A stretch of DNA of 64,000 bases from Porphyra umbilicalis (Eukaryota; Rhodophyta; Bangiophyceae; Bangiales; Bangiaceae). Below are positions 42,141 through 52,998 of this stretch, piece after piece (position 1 is the first letter of the stretch; the number at the start of each line of letters is the position of its first letter). The position numbers and the translations under genes were made by a program. The notes below the pieces were generated by a model. That model was not told the origin of the DNA and did not search any database. It was given only the letters and a program-made list of their open reading frames with translations. The stretch lies in the NCBI GenBank assembly GCA_002049455.2, contig KV918958.1, positions 1 through 64,000 of the forward strand, in the 5' to 3' direction.

Positions 42141-43244
42141 CTAAGAGTCTGCGATGACTGGGACGCGCCTGGCTTGGGCGGCGTTGTAAGCACGCTCTGC
42201 AGCGACCTTTTCCTGACGAACTCGAGCGTGCTTGTCCTTCTCTTCAACTTCGGCTGCCATCCGAGCCGCAGTGCGATCCCGGAACGCCTGCGCGGCTGGC
42301 GTGCCGCGCATGGCCGCCGAATGGAAGAACACGGCCCGCTCCATATTCTTGAGGGTATCTGCTTTGCGAACCGAAGATTCGGTTAGCTCTTTAACCCGCT
42401 TGTTCATGGCGGCGGTCGCGGCCTGCAGCCCGGCCTGGTCCTTAGTGCGCTTAGACCCCATTGCCTGCACTGCAGGCTGGCCATCTGCGCGGGATGATTA
42501 CGAACCACCCCGCCTCGACCCGACCCCGGCCGGGGCCGCCGAAGTGGACCCAGTGCCCGCACAGGCCGCGACTGGCATGGAGGAATCCTCGTGCTCCATC
42601 TCCAGGCTAACGATCTCAGCCGGAGGCGACAGTGCGGAGCCAGAGGAGGGGATAAGAAACGTGTCCGAGAAGCGGGGGTATTCACGCAGGAGTTCCCATG
42701 ATGAAAGAAAGCGAAAGACACCACAGGACCCGGGAATGCCGTCTTTGTAATCATCTCGCTTGTTGAATGCCTCAATGGCCATATCAGTGAGGTCCTTGGT
42801 GGTCATCCCAGTGTGGGGCGATCGAGTTATTGAAGCGAGGCAGGCGCTCAGGCGCGTGCAGTCAGGCGCGATGTGGTCAAGCAAGCGCATACGCACGTCG
42901 GCAGCACTGCGAGCTTCCCAGTATCTCGGATCGTTTATTGTCTCAAGGTAGTTAGTTCGCTCCGCCAGCATATCGATGCGAATGCCCTCAAAAAACTGAG
43001 CCGACTTCAAGCTCGTCCCAACGTCGGACCTGTTAGACCTCGCAATCCACCCCTTGGTGATCCTCAGCTCCTCCCCATCAGTCCACTGGCAACCCTTGAC
43101 CATCTCGGCTGGGGGGACACGGCGGAGACGGTGTTGAGTCCAGACGCTAGCGCGCCGGTACGCGTCACTGCGATGAAGATGGGCGCGACGACGACAATCG
43201 ACAACGCGGGGATGCGTCCGCGACGGCCAACGGATGCATGGCAT
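42141..43244 (-). pseudogene. Harbinger Myb/SANT-like partner with nonsense codon
   Basis: The ATG at 43244 opens a protein with a SANT/NAM-associated type domain: GCQWTDGEELRITKGWIARS, then VGTSLKSAQFFEGIRIDM, the W-T-..-E-E and F(W)..I pattern of Harbinger partners. A helical middle region (LTDMAIEAFNKRDDYKDG, CGVFRFLSSWELLREYPRF) and a Lys/Ala/Glu-rich coiled-coil C-terminus follow. An in-frame TAA at 42498-42500 separates the two parts; the frame is continuous across it. Beyond the stop at 42141 the same frame is open again to 41586 (Ala/Arg-rich, then DDDLSSIDEES), so the original protein may have been longer. Known role of the partner: nuclear import of the nuclease and binding of the element ends. 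Confidence 0.68.
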
Positions 43245-43389
43245 GGAGGAGGATGCACGATTAAACAGCGATCAATCGACATCAGATTCTAAGGAGTTTC
43301 TGACCATTGATAATTATTGCTGGTATTTATCGCCGATCGATCGCAATCGATCAACGCTCTACGAAGCAAGGGAGATACTCCCGATACAT

Positions 43390-43722
43390 TCTGCACGCCG
43401 CGGGTCACGCAGACCATTGGCGTACGTGTTCCGAACAGGGAACCAGGGGTTGGCCAAACGACTCGGGGCGGCTCCAAACAGGCCTCTTCGGAGTGGCGCT
43501 GCCGTTCAAGCTCCAAAAGAAGGGCGATCCCGCGAGACGACCACGAGATGCATTTAGGGATTAGAAAATGTGAGCTTGTCTATTTATGGGCCGTCTCAGC
43601 CCCGTCACACCCTAGTTTTGGAGCGGATCCCAGCCACCAGTACTCCAACCGTCCAAACGGACAAACGGTGCCACAATTGGCTGTTTGGACAGTTGGAGCC
43701 GTTGGTGAAGACGCTCTGACAG
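43390..43722 (+). repeat. Dispersed repeat, copy A
   Basis: About 330 bp similar, in inverted orientation, to 55019-55340. Shared blocks include ACCAGGGGTTGGCCAAACGA, GCTCCAAAAGAAGGGCGATC, CACGAGATGCATT and a closing GTTGGAGCC.TTGGTG.AGA. It is non-coding and without an obvious target duplication; probably a MITE or retroposon family. Confidence 0.72.
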
Positions 43723-44688
43723 CCTAGTGCGAGCAGGACAGACACCAGTAGTTTTCGTCCTCCGCGCCATTTTGAACCGCTGGTAAGTCCATTACGAAAT
43801 CATCGGGAATCGCAGGATCTTTCGAGCCTATCTTGATCCCTGAACGATGGCCCGACCATCCAGATCAAAGGCCCGTTCTGGGTCGGTCGAGGTGACATGA
43901 TCCGATTTGTGCCGATCAGAACGCAGATGTCGACCGGACGCCGGCGTCGTTGATTCGAACCACGTCGCCGCCGCGATCCGCAGCCCCCATCCCCCCCCCA
44001 CCGCCGACGCTGCCGTCGCGGCGGCTGCGGCCGCCGTGTCCCCCCCACCCCGCCCCCCTGCCGCCCCGCGCTCCCCCCCGCCCCCCCCGCCACCCCTGTT
44101 CCGATCACTTCTGTTTCTCCTCTCGTCTTGCATTCATATTTCTTGTTTTCTTTTGCTTCCGTCATCCGCCTTGTTCTTTGGACTGTATCTCTTGGTCGTG
44201 GAAATAAACACACCTTGCTCCTGTTCTTTCGTGTCTTCGTTTTTCTTGTGCGCTGCGGGACTGAGTTTGCAGTTGCTGCAGTTTATCGCACCTCTTTGCT
44301 GTCGGCATCAGTTCTTCTCGCCTGTCCACAGTGCGTGAAATCCTGTTTCAAGTCGTTTCAAAATTGCTGTGATCACCATTGCCTCGCACAGAGCCATCCA
44401 GGAGACCAGAGCATACAATTTAATCTCAACGCACGGTCATAGCACGGTGACGGCATGCTTTAGCTTGCTGTGGAACTTTCTGAGATATGATCATTCTTCT
44501 GGGACGCGCCATACCTTCTTGTATCGAAAAGTGTGTCATTCAGTCCTTCGGTGTCCCTGTTCAACGAGATTGAACACGCGCGGAAGGCACAGGCCATATC
44601 GCGAGAGATACACCGTCAGGAGACGACATACGCTGGCGTGGCCCTCAGATTCTTTCTTAGTCAAGCATGAGATAGGCATGCAGAGGAT
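43723..44688. other. No gene seen
   Basis: Contains a GC-rich patch with C runs (44040-44095) followed by a T/C-rich stretch (44100-44260). A TTCGAAC element at 43955 recalls a tRNA T-loop, but no cloverleaf forms. Confidence 0.4.
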
Positions 44689-44734
44689 GGTTCACCAACA
44701 CACGCCGGGATGGTTCACCAACACACGCCGGGAA
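44689..44734. repeat. 23-bp tandem duplication
   Basis: Two adjacent copies of GGTTCACCAACACACGCCGG plus three bases, differing only at the last base (GAT versus GAA). Confidence 0.85.
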
Positions 44735-47065
44735 GGCCGCTTTATGTCTGATCCCCGAATTTTGTCTTCGTGATCAGAGACTGATTCGCGGACCGACTCT
44801 CTCCACCAGTCAGATGCGCCCCAGGTACTGACTTGGTGCTCCTGATTGCTGACATGTGCCCGTACAGCCTGGAAATCAATATCAGATATTCCTTTTTTTC
44901 GGCACTTCTGGCAAGAAGACAGTAGAAGATTTCAAGATCTCGCGTGGGCAGATTGCTCTGTGGCAAAAAAAACGGATTAAGCCGCAACAAACAGTGCGTT
45001 CTGCTGAATGCAAGGTCCTGGCACCGAATGCGGGCTTTCTATTTGCTTAGATGCCTTCTTACTGTCGTCTTAAACCAATAGAGTGCTCTTATTCAAAGTC
45101 AATCTCCGTCCCTGTTCCCCAGGACACGTTTTGGGGATCAGCAATACCATGCACGCGCCTGAGTCCAGATAGTGAGATTGATTGCTGTCTAGTCGCTGCA
45201 AGTGAATTTTACGGCGATAGGCTAGCATCGCTCCTTGGGGACGTCGTGCAGGCATTACTTTCAGCGATTTGTTCAGATTGTACCACGGGTGTTCGCTCCT
45301 GACCATAAAAGTATCTGTTTAAGACGTAGCGCATACTCTTTCATGGCTTTCAAGATGCCGACGATTTATACCATCCTTCAGGACGTGGTGTCGCCTGCGT
45401 CTTATGAATCTTTCATTTAAGATTGCTGGACCGCTGTTTTTTTACCAAAGCGCACAGTCGGAGACATGGTTTTTTCCCGAATGAGCACGATGCCTCGTTT
45501 GACCGTTGAAGGCCCCCGGCTCCGCACCTCTCTTGCTCCCCCGACATGCTCATAAGGTCCAATGATACCCCTCAACAGCACTGATGAGGTGTTTTTCCCT
45601 CTTTTTCTCTCCGATGTGCCCACCCACCATCACACCCCGCATGCCCGCTCGCAAACAATTCCGCCATTCGGATGACACACGTTGTCTGCCGGTCGGACAG
45701 GTCGCAAGATTCCCGTCGTTGCCCAGTTTTCCCCACGGCGAAGAGATACACATCGTTTTTATCCTTCCTCCTTAGCACCATCCAGCGGCGTGCAAGAGGT
45801 GGCATGGAGCGCACACGCTATGCCACTGTATTACAGCAGAAAACGATGGCAGGATCCGATACGGCTGGGCACTAAATTCACATGGTCCTAATCCAGAGGA
45901 GCCGCCTTCCAAAGTACATAACTAAAATACAAGTGCCTGTTGGTCCTTGAGAAGCGGTCCTTCTGGCTTTTCGGGAGGACCGAGCTCAACGATGCAGAGC
46001 CGGCCAACGATTTCGCGAAAAGCCTATGGCTAACTTTGGCATAATGGTAAAATTAATGGACAAACGAAATCGGTAAAGATCGGTATCCCGATCAATAATC
46101 GGTATTGTCACATCGATCGTCTCGAAAAGGCACCACATTACTGAGGTGCGCAAAGGGTGTACTGGGGCGTACTGCGGCCTAGATTTTGTACCCAGGAAGT
46201 CAAATCTATGCTTGGGTGGCGCTGGCTCCACTGTCCTCTCACCAGCCCGTGGGAGCGCAGGCAAAAAGTGGCGCCCTCAGTCCTGGTGGTGTCCCCGCCG
46301 ACGGCGGTGGGATTTGGTGGGAGTCCCGGTCATGTAGCCTCGCCGGATCGCAAATGCAGGCTCACCGGGTCGACGACGAGGTTTCGAGCGTGAGACGATT
46401 CAAAGCCTGGATGCAAAGCCTGGACAAGACTGGTCACGGATCAACTTCAGGGGTTCATCGCTGGATTTCTGAAACGCTGCGCTGCGCTATACTTGGCTCT
46501 CACCGGACCCTCAGTTATCCGCCGGGTCAGATCTCACCGTGACGACTACATCTACTAGCAAGGCTGCGGCCATGCCAACGCCTCCGCTTCGTCGATGTCC
46601 ACGACAGCGGACTCTCCGTCAACGCCGGATATACACCACCCCACCCCCACCCGCCGCAGTTGCTCAGGGGTGCCCATGCCCCCCCTTCGTCAACGCCGCA
46701 CACACACCTGCCGCCATCAATGATGCAGCCGGTCACGTGTCGTCTTCAATGACGTCACCTGCTTGCATACTGCGCTCACGGCCACCCATCTGTCTTGTTG
46801 ACAGTGAAGTAGCTCTCTCAAGAACGCTCTTAAATCGGGTGTAGATGGTCGTTGTCAGACGAGAAGTCATGCTTCTGTATGCTATTCTGTCAATCTTCCG
46901 CCATGTGAAGAGCTGCTAGCCTATTGTGTGGACCCAGCACTCCTCACCCGCAGTTGCGTGGAGGGCGGCACGCCTCTTGCGGTGATCTAGATCCTTATTT
47001 ATTCATACTGTGAGCCTTCCTGGGCAGTCAATGGTCGCTCGTTCTCACAGACAGAGGCTAGGATG
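44735..47065. other. No gene seen
   Basis: Mixed-composition DNA left of the Copia element. Open frames are short and lack known motifs. No RNA gene or clear repeat recognised. Confidence 0.4.
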
Positions 47066-47070
47066 GGATC

Positions 47071-47469
47071 CGTTGAGGCAGCCCCCCAAGCCCGCTCAGG
47101 TAAGTCGGAGTTACCGCGGACTGCCTGGCTAGTTCCGGGAGTACTTATGCGGTCATCGGCCTGTTTGGCTGTGCCATTGTCATGCATTGCTGTATGTGTG
47201 TGATGTAATCACTTTTTCTTGTATATTGAAGGCAGCTCCTTTTGGAGCTGAGCTCGGGGAGATTCTCGTGGGGCCATCGAAGGGCGTCGCCATTTGTGGG
47301 GTGGTGAGAGCATGTTCCCTCCAAGGGAGGGAGCACTGCGCTGGCCGGGGAGTGCACCGGCAGAACGTGGCGAGAGAGGCACACGGAGGGTTTAAGAGCC
47401 TGCTGGCCTCGCGCCTCAGACCGCTCTCGAGTAAAGCAACGCATCCACCCAACTACCGCTCACTTCACA
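47071..47469 (+). repeat. 5' LTR of the Copia element
   Basis: Starts CGTTGAGGCAGCCC, where the 3' copy has the canonical TG (the first base has mutated), and ends TTCACA. A TATATTG in the middle (47222-47228) could serve the promoter. By eye it differs from the 3' LTR at about 17 of 399 positions with no length change. After it comes AGATATGGGCCCAGC, whose TGGGCCC is a possible primer-binding site, not matched to a specific tRNA. Confidence 0.93.
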
Positions 47470-47626
47470 AGATATGGGCCCAGCTGTCGCTGGTGGTAAC
47501 CGTCGTCTTCCCTGCGGTCGCTGATCAGACGACGTCGCTGGGATCGCGGTGTGTGCCGGCGCCGGGCGGGCGTGTTCTGCTCCTTATGTCATTAGTGCGG
47601 CGCTGTGCGGCGCCGAGGTCGTCAAC

Positions 47627-50600
47627 ATGGCAGGCCACGGCCGCTATGGCGGCTTGCGGTTTGCGCAGCTGGATGACGACAACAAGGTGAGGGCAGCGTA
47701 CCATCGTGCGCAGCTCAAGAAGGAGAAGCTCTGGGCGGCGGTCGTGACGGACCGACCGGCATCTTCGTCCGACGACAAGAAGTCCGACCCGGAGGTCGAC
47801 GCGTGGGACGCCTTGAACGAGGCGGCGCTGGCGACCATCCAGATGTCGGTCAAGCCCGTGCACCTTAACACCGTCACGTCTGTGGACACGGCCAAAGAGG
47901 CGTGGGACTCACTCAAGGTCATGTTCGAGGCGCGAGACAACGCGCAGCTGCTTCGGCTCATGGACGAGCTGGGCAGCCTCAAGAAGGGCGGCGACGAGAA
48001 CATCATCAAGTTTGCGTCGCGCGCCAAGATGCTCCGGGACGAGCTCGCCATGCCCGGAGACCCCGGTGAACGACAACACGCTTGCGCTGCGTGTCCTGGC
48101 AGGGCTCCCGGCAGAGTACGGGATGCTCAGGACCGTGTTGGAGAACAAGGACACTAAGCTCGTCATGTCGGACGTGACGGTTAAGCTGCTTCAAGTCGAG
48201 CAGCGGAGTATTTCTGTCGGCGCTTCCAAGCCTTCTGGCAGTGTCGAGACACAAGCCTTTGCGGCAGCGGCGCCTAAGAAGCCGTTTGAAAAGAAGTCGG
48301 TCCAATGTTTCTACTGCAACAAGAAGAGACATATGCAGCGCGACTGCCACAAGAAGAAGCCGGAAGAGGCCAAGGGCAAGGGCAAGCATGGCGGTGATGG
48401 CCGTGAAGGCGGTCACGGCGGCGGGCCCCACGCGGGTGCCGCTCTGGCCTACACTGCTTCTACTGGTGATACCGGGAGCAGCAAGGCTCGTGAGAGCTCC
48501 CTGTGTTCATCAACTCGGGTGCTCGACTCTGGCGCAACCGACCACATGGCCGCCGGGGAAAAGGGCTTCACCGTCCGGACGGCGGGAAGCGGGGCCGAGG
48601 TCACATTGGCCAACGGCGAAAAGTCACCCATCAAGGGGCACGGCCACGTCTCCATGGACGTTGGTAAGGGCAAAACCATGACGCGCATGGTGCTCGGGGA
48701 GGCCATGCTCGTGCTGGACCTGACCAGCAACATGCTCTCGGTTCGAGCGGTTGACCGCAATCGTGGTGCGGTAGTGTTCGTCGTTAACGCCTGATACATC
48801 CTCAGCGACGAGGATGCTGTCCATTCGAGCGGAGTGCTCGACAAGGCGTCCGTTGTCGGCAAGGTCAACGACCTGGAGCAGAACGTGCTCAAGGTCACGC
48901 CGGTCAAGGCGTCGGCGTGCGCGGCATCGACGCGCATCGCTGGGGTGCCGGAGCTGTGGCATCGTCGGTTCAACCACTTGGGGTTGGAAACCCTCAAGCG
49001 GGCGGCCACAATGGTCGATGGCATGCCGTCGTCAGTGGCAGACGCCAAGCGCGTCATTGGCACGGTGTGTGTGCCGTGTGTGGACGGCAAGATGGTTCAG
49101 TCGCCCAGCCCCCGCTCGTCGACAGCGACAACCAAGTGCGAACTGGTGCACACCGACATTGGTGGCCCACTCACTGAGTCTCTGGGTGGCTCCCTCTACT
49201 ATATGACGGCGCTGGAGGACTCAACGGGGTTCATCACAGCTACGCCTATCAAGACAAAAGGGATGGCGCCGGAGGTGCTCAAGACGCGAATCCAGCAGCT
49301 TGAGACGCTGACGGGCGTGAAAGTGAAGCGTGTCCGTCACGACAGTTCAAAGGAGTACGTCACGAAGGATCTTAAGGCTTGGTACGAGGATAAGGGCATC
49401 ACGTCTGTGATGACGGCGCCGTACAAGTCTCAGCAGAACGGCAAGGCGGAGCGGGTGAACCGCACGCTGATCAAGCCCGTGCGTGCTGCCCTGCTTGACG
49501 CCGGCGCGGAGGAAGAGCTGTGGGCGGAGGTGTTGGCCTCCGTCGTCCATGTGCTCAACCGATCTCCCAAGGCGGCGCTCGATGTGACGCCGCTCGAGGC
49601 GCTGACGGGTCGACGCCCCAACGGGATTCCGCGTTTGGGGGAGTCGGGCGTGGGCGCTCAAGCCGAAGAAGCAGCAGCGCAAGCTGGAGCCGAGGACAGA
49701 CGTCGGCCGCTTTGTCGGCCACACTGTCGGCGGCAAGGCCTACCGCATCCTGGAGGACGAGACAAACCAAGTCTTCGAGCGTCGGGACGTGCTGATGGAG
49801 GAGAACCCGGCGAAGGTCGAGACGTCAGCAGTCGGGTCAAGCGCTGTTCCCCGGCTGACTGCGGAATGAGACGGCGACAAGGATGGCGCCACGGAAGGGG
49901 CAATGGACATGCTCGGCGCAGAAGGCAGGCGAGAGGACGAGTACTCCCCCGACGACACCTCTGACAGCGACAACGAAGTCAGTCCTCCTTCCTTTGCTGG
50001 CGATTGCCAGGAGGAGGACGAGGACGGCGTCGGTGGCTCGACACCCGCAGCTGCTCAAGCACCTGCGGCCAGTGACAGCGTCACACCGGGGCCTCGTCGC
50101 TCGCAGCGCAAGCCAGCTCCCAAGGTAACATGGTGGGAGAAGGAACCCAACGCGTACCTGGAAAGCGGTAACGCTTCCGTGGCTGAGGCGGGCTGGGACT
50201 TGCACAAGCCGCCTGCAAACGAGAAGGAGGCGCGCGCTCGTCCTGACCGGCCGCTGTGGAAGCAGGCCCTTAAGGAGGAGGTGGCGGCACACAAGCACCT
50301 TGGCACCTGGTCTAAGACCAAGGGGAAAAACAAGAATCACAAGGCCATCAAGACGCGATTCGTGTTCGACATCAAGCACGACGCGGAGGGCAAGCTCACG
50401 CGCTACAAGGCTCGACTTGTGGCCCAAGGGTTCAAGCAGGTGCCCGGACGAGACTTTGACGAGACGTGGGCTCCGGTACCCAACGCGGCCACGACGCGTG
50501 CTCTCTTTGCTGTGGCGGCAGGCATAGGCTGGGAGACTTATCATGTCGACGTCAAGACAGCCTTCCTTAACGCCAAGATGGCCAAGGAGATGTACATCAA

Positions 50601-51801
50601 ACTCCCCGACGGTGTCGAACCGAAGGCGCTGGAGGAGATGTGTCGGCTTAACCTGGCGCTCTACGGGACAATGCAGGCGGGGCGGCTGTGGGGCATCAAG
50701 CTCGACAAAGAGCTCAAAGAGATGGGGGCGGTCCGGTACAAGGGGGACCCGTGCCTCTATGAGTGGCAGCACCCCGTGCACGGGTGCATCTTCATTCTCG
50801 TGTGCGTCGACGACCTTACCGTGGCAGGCGAGAAGCTGGCTGGGGTCGAGGCTGTCAAGCGCTCCGTGTCTGCCAAGTTTGAGGTGCGCGACATGGGGGA
50901 GGTCAATGACTTTATCGGCATGAAGGTCATGCGCAACCGGGCGGCCAAGACTCTGACGTTGAGCAACCCGGGGCACACCGCGACGCTACTGGAGGCGTTC
51001 GGGATGGACAAGGCGACGCCAAACAAGACGCCGATGTCGTCGGGGGTCAAGCTGACCAATACAAGGGAGGGCCTGCTGCCAGAGGGCAACCGTTACGCCG
51101 AGTTGGTCGGCTCCCTCCTCTACCTGTCTACCACGACGAGGCCAGACATCGCCTTTGCCGTGGGGGTGCTGTCGCGCTTCATGTCCTGCCCTGAGGAGGA
51201 CCACATGCGCGCGGCCAAAGGGGTTCTGCGCTACCTGCGCGGGACGACTCGCCTGGGTGTGGTCTATAGCGGCAGCGAGCCGCTGCAAGGGTTTGTCGAC
51301 GCCGAATGGGCCGGCGACATCGACGGTCGTCGGTCGACAACCGGTTTCGTCTTCACCTGCAATGGTGGTGCGATTGCGTGGGCAAGTAAGCGCCAGTCGA
51401 CCGTCGCCACCTCGACGGCCGAGGCCGAGTACGTGGCCGCCGCAATGGCGACCAAGGAGATGCTGTGGCTACGCAAGCTGCTGTCGGCTCTTGGCGTCGA
51501 CGGTGGAGCCGTGGCGATGGGGGAGGCCAACCAGTCCTGCCTGGCGCTGCTCAACAACCCCGAGGCGACGGGGCGGACCAAGCATGTCGACGTCGCCTAC
51601 CACATGGTTCGCGACTACCAGACGCGCGGGGATGTGGCCTTCTACTTCCTCCCGAGCGCCGACATGCCGGCGGATGGGCTCAAAAAGCCGCTGCCGTCGC
51701 CGGCGTTCACGGCTTTCCGGGCTGCCGTCAGGGTTGGCAAAGACCTGGGCGCGACTGAGCGGGGCGCCGGGCCTGGCAACCCCCTGTTGGGGGAGTGCTG
51801 A
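47627..51801 (+). pseudogene. Copia gag-pol with two frameshifts and two stops
   Basis: Gag begins at ATG 47627 (MAGHGRYGGLRFAQLDDDNK) and has the UBN2-type capsid region and a CX2CX4HX4C zinc knuckle (CFYCNKKRHMQRDC, near 48308). Protease has VLDSGATDHM. Integrase has the HHCC zinc site (ELWHRRFNHLG ... CVPC), catalytic VHTDIGG, RHDSSKEY and NGKAERVNRTL. Reverse transcriptase has FDETWAPV, HVDVKTAFLNA, LYGTMQAGRLW and the CVDDL active site. RNase H shows VDAEWAGD, STAEAEY and the ADGLKKPL end. Lesions: a frame change near 48060 within gag, an in-frame TGA at 48792-48794 between protease and integrase, a frame change near 49636-49655 after the integrase core, and a TGA at 49867-49869 before the RT. 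The RT/RNase H part (to the stop at 51801) is uninterrupted for over 630 codons. Confidence 0.93.
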
Positions 51802-52078
51802 GGCGCCATGGCGCCACTGGAGGCGTCCAGTGGCGCGACCCCGGATTCGCGGCAGCGACCCCCGTCGACCTTGCCGCGGGCCGGTGCCAGTCGTGGACGG
51901 TTGTGCTACGATCCACTTGTTTGGGGTCTGCAATGGGGCGCTGTTGCCTTGGGGGGACGGCCGGTTGGGACCGTCCTGGGGCGCTGTGGCGCCATTGGGG
52001 GCGACCAGTGGCGCAGCCTCGGTTTGCCGGCGATCGCTCGACTCAATTTGGCCTAAGTCAATTTTGGGCCGTTTGGCC

Positions 52079-52460
52079 GGGAGCAGTAGGCCTACTGCTC
52101 CCCACGGGCACGAGTCGATTTTGGTTGAAGTCGATTTTGGTAGATTTTGGCCGGAAGTAGTAGGCCTACTGCTCCCGACGGGTCCGAATCGATTTTGAGG
52201 CAAGTCGCATTTGGTGGATTTTGGCCGGAAGTAGTGGGCCCCGATTTTCGCCGGGAGCAGTAGGCCTCCTGCTCCCGGCGAGCAGAATTTAACAGGCCGC
52301 CGATGCGCCGGATCGTTTCCGTTCGAGACGCACCCGGGTGCGCTGTACTCACCTCGACGTCTGCTTCACGTCGATGGTAATTTTGGCGATTTCGGCGGAG
52401 GACGATTTTACTTGGCCAAAATCGGCTCGACTCGCTGGGAGCTGCAGGCCTACTGCTCCC
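52079..52460. repeat. Array of palindromic repeats in the Copia 3' region
   Basis: A 24-bp palindrome built on the half-site GGGAGCAGTAGG and its complement occurs at 52079-52102, and in variant form at 52153-52176, 52253-52276 and 52437-52460. A half-copy lies at 52227. The first three are spaced 74 bp apart and carry a shared AGTCGATTTTGG..GATTTTGGCCGG spacer, so part of the array is a tandem repeat. It lies between the pol stop (51801) and the polypurine tract. Confidence 0.85.
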
Positions 52461-52579
52461 AGCAAGTCGAGCCGATTTCGGCCAAGTCGATGAGATGAAC
52501 TCGGCCGTTTTCTCGATCGCGGATGTTGGCGGAAGATCTCGCACTGTGGCCGTGACGGAGCTTTCATGGCGCCAACTGT

Positions 52580-52594
52580 GGGGCGCTGGGGGAG
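52580..52594 (+). promoter_or_regulatory. Polypurine tract of the Copia element
   Basis: GGGGCGCTGGGGGAG lies immediately before the TG of the 3' LTR, the expected position for plus-strand priming. Confidence 0.7.
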
Positions 52595-52993
52595 TGTTGA
52601 GGCAGCCCCCCAAGCCCGCGCAGGTAAGTCAGAGTTACCGCGGACTGCCTGACTAATTCCGGGAGTATTTGTGCGGTCATCGGCTTGTTTGGCTGTGCCA
52701 TTGTCATGCATTGCTGTATGTGTGTGATGTAATCACTTGTACTTGTATATTGACGGCAGCTCCTTTTGGAGCTGAGCTCGGGGAGATTCTCGTGGGGCCA
52801 TCGAAGGGCGTCGCCATTTGTGGGGTGGTGAGAGCATGTACCCTCCAAGGGAGGCAGCACTGCGCTGGTAAGGGAGTGCACCGGCAGAACGTGGCGAGAG
52901 AGGCACACGGAGGGTTTAAGAGCCTGCTGGCCTCGCGCCTCAGACCGCTCTCGAGTAAAGCAACGCATCCACCCAACTACCGCTCAATTCACA
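52595..52993 (+). repeat. 3' LTR of the Copia element
   Basis: 399 bp, TGTTGAGGCAGCCC to TTCACA, canonical TG...CA ends. Followed directly by the GGATC target duplication. About 96% identical to the 5' LTR by eye. Confidence 0.94.
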
Positions 52994-52998
52994 GGATC

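Larger units (their letters stand above)
38971..43244. mobile_element. PIF/Harbinger transposon, core region
   Basis: PIF/Harbinger elements carry two genes: a DDE nuclease and a Myb/SANT-like DNA-binding partner. Both are present here in convergent orientation, 2 kb apart, each with a single early stop. Coordinates give only the span between the two start codons; the true ends and the 3-bp target duplication were not found. Confidence 0.7.
47071..52993 (+). mobile_element. Copia-type LTR retrotransposon, complete but mutated
   Basis: A 5923-bp element bounded by two 399-bp LTRs and by a perfect 5-bp target duplication, GGATC, at 47066-47070 and 52994-52998. The gene order gag, protease, integrase, reverse transcriptase, RNase H is that of Copia (Pseudoviridae). 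It is structurally complete, but its coding region has two frameshifts and two in-frame stops, so this copy cannot make its own polyprotein. The 3' untranslated part carries an unusual palindrome array. Confidence 0.95.

Noticed and set aside
38400-43800. Terminal inverted repeats of the Harbinger element
   Set aside because: Inspection of both flanks gave no convincing matching ends or 3-bp duplication, so only the gene span is annotated.
43930-43990. A possible tRNA around TTCGAAC at 43955
   Set aside because: The T-arm has a mismatch in either orientation, and no D-arm, anticodon arm or acceptor stem can be formed around it.
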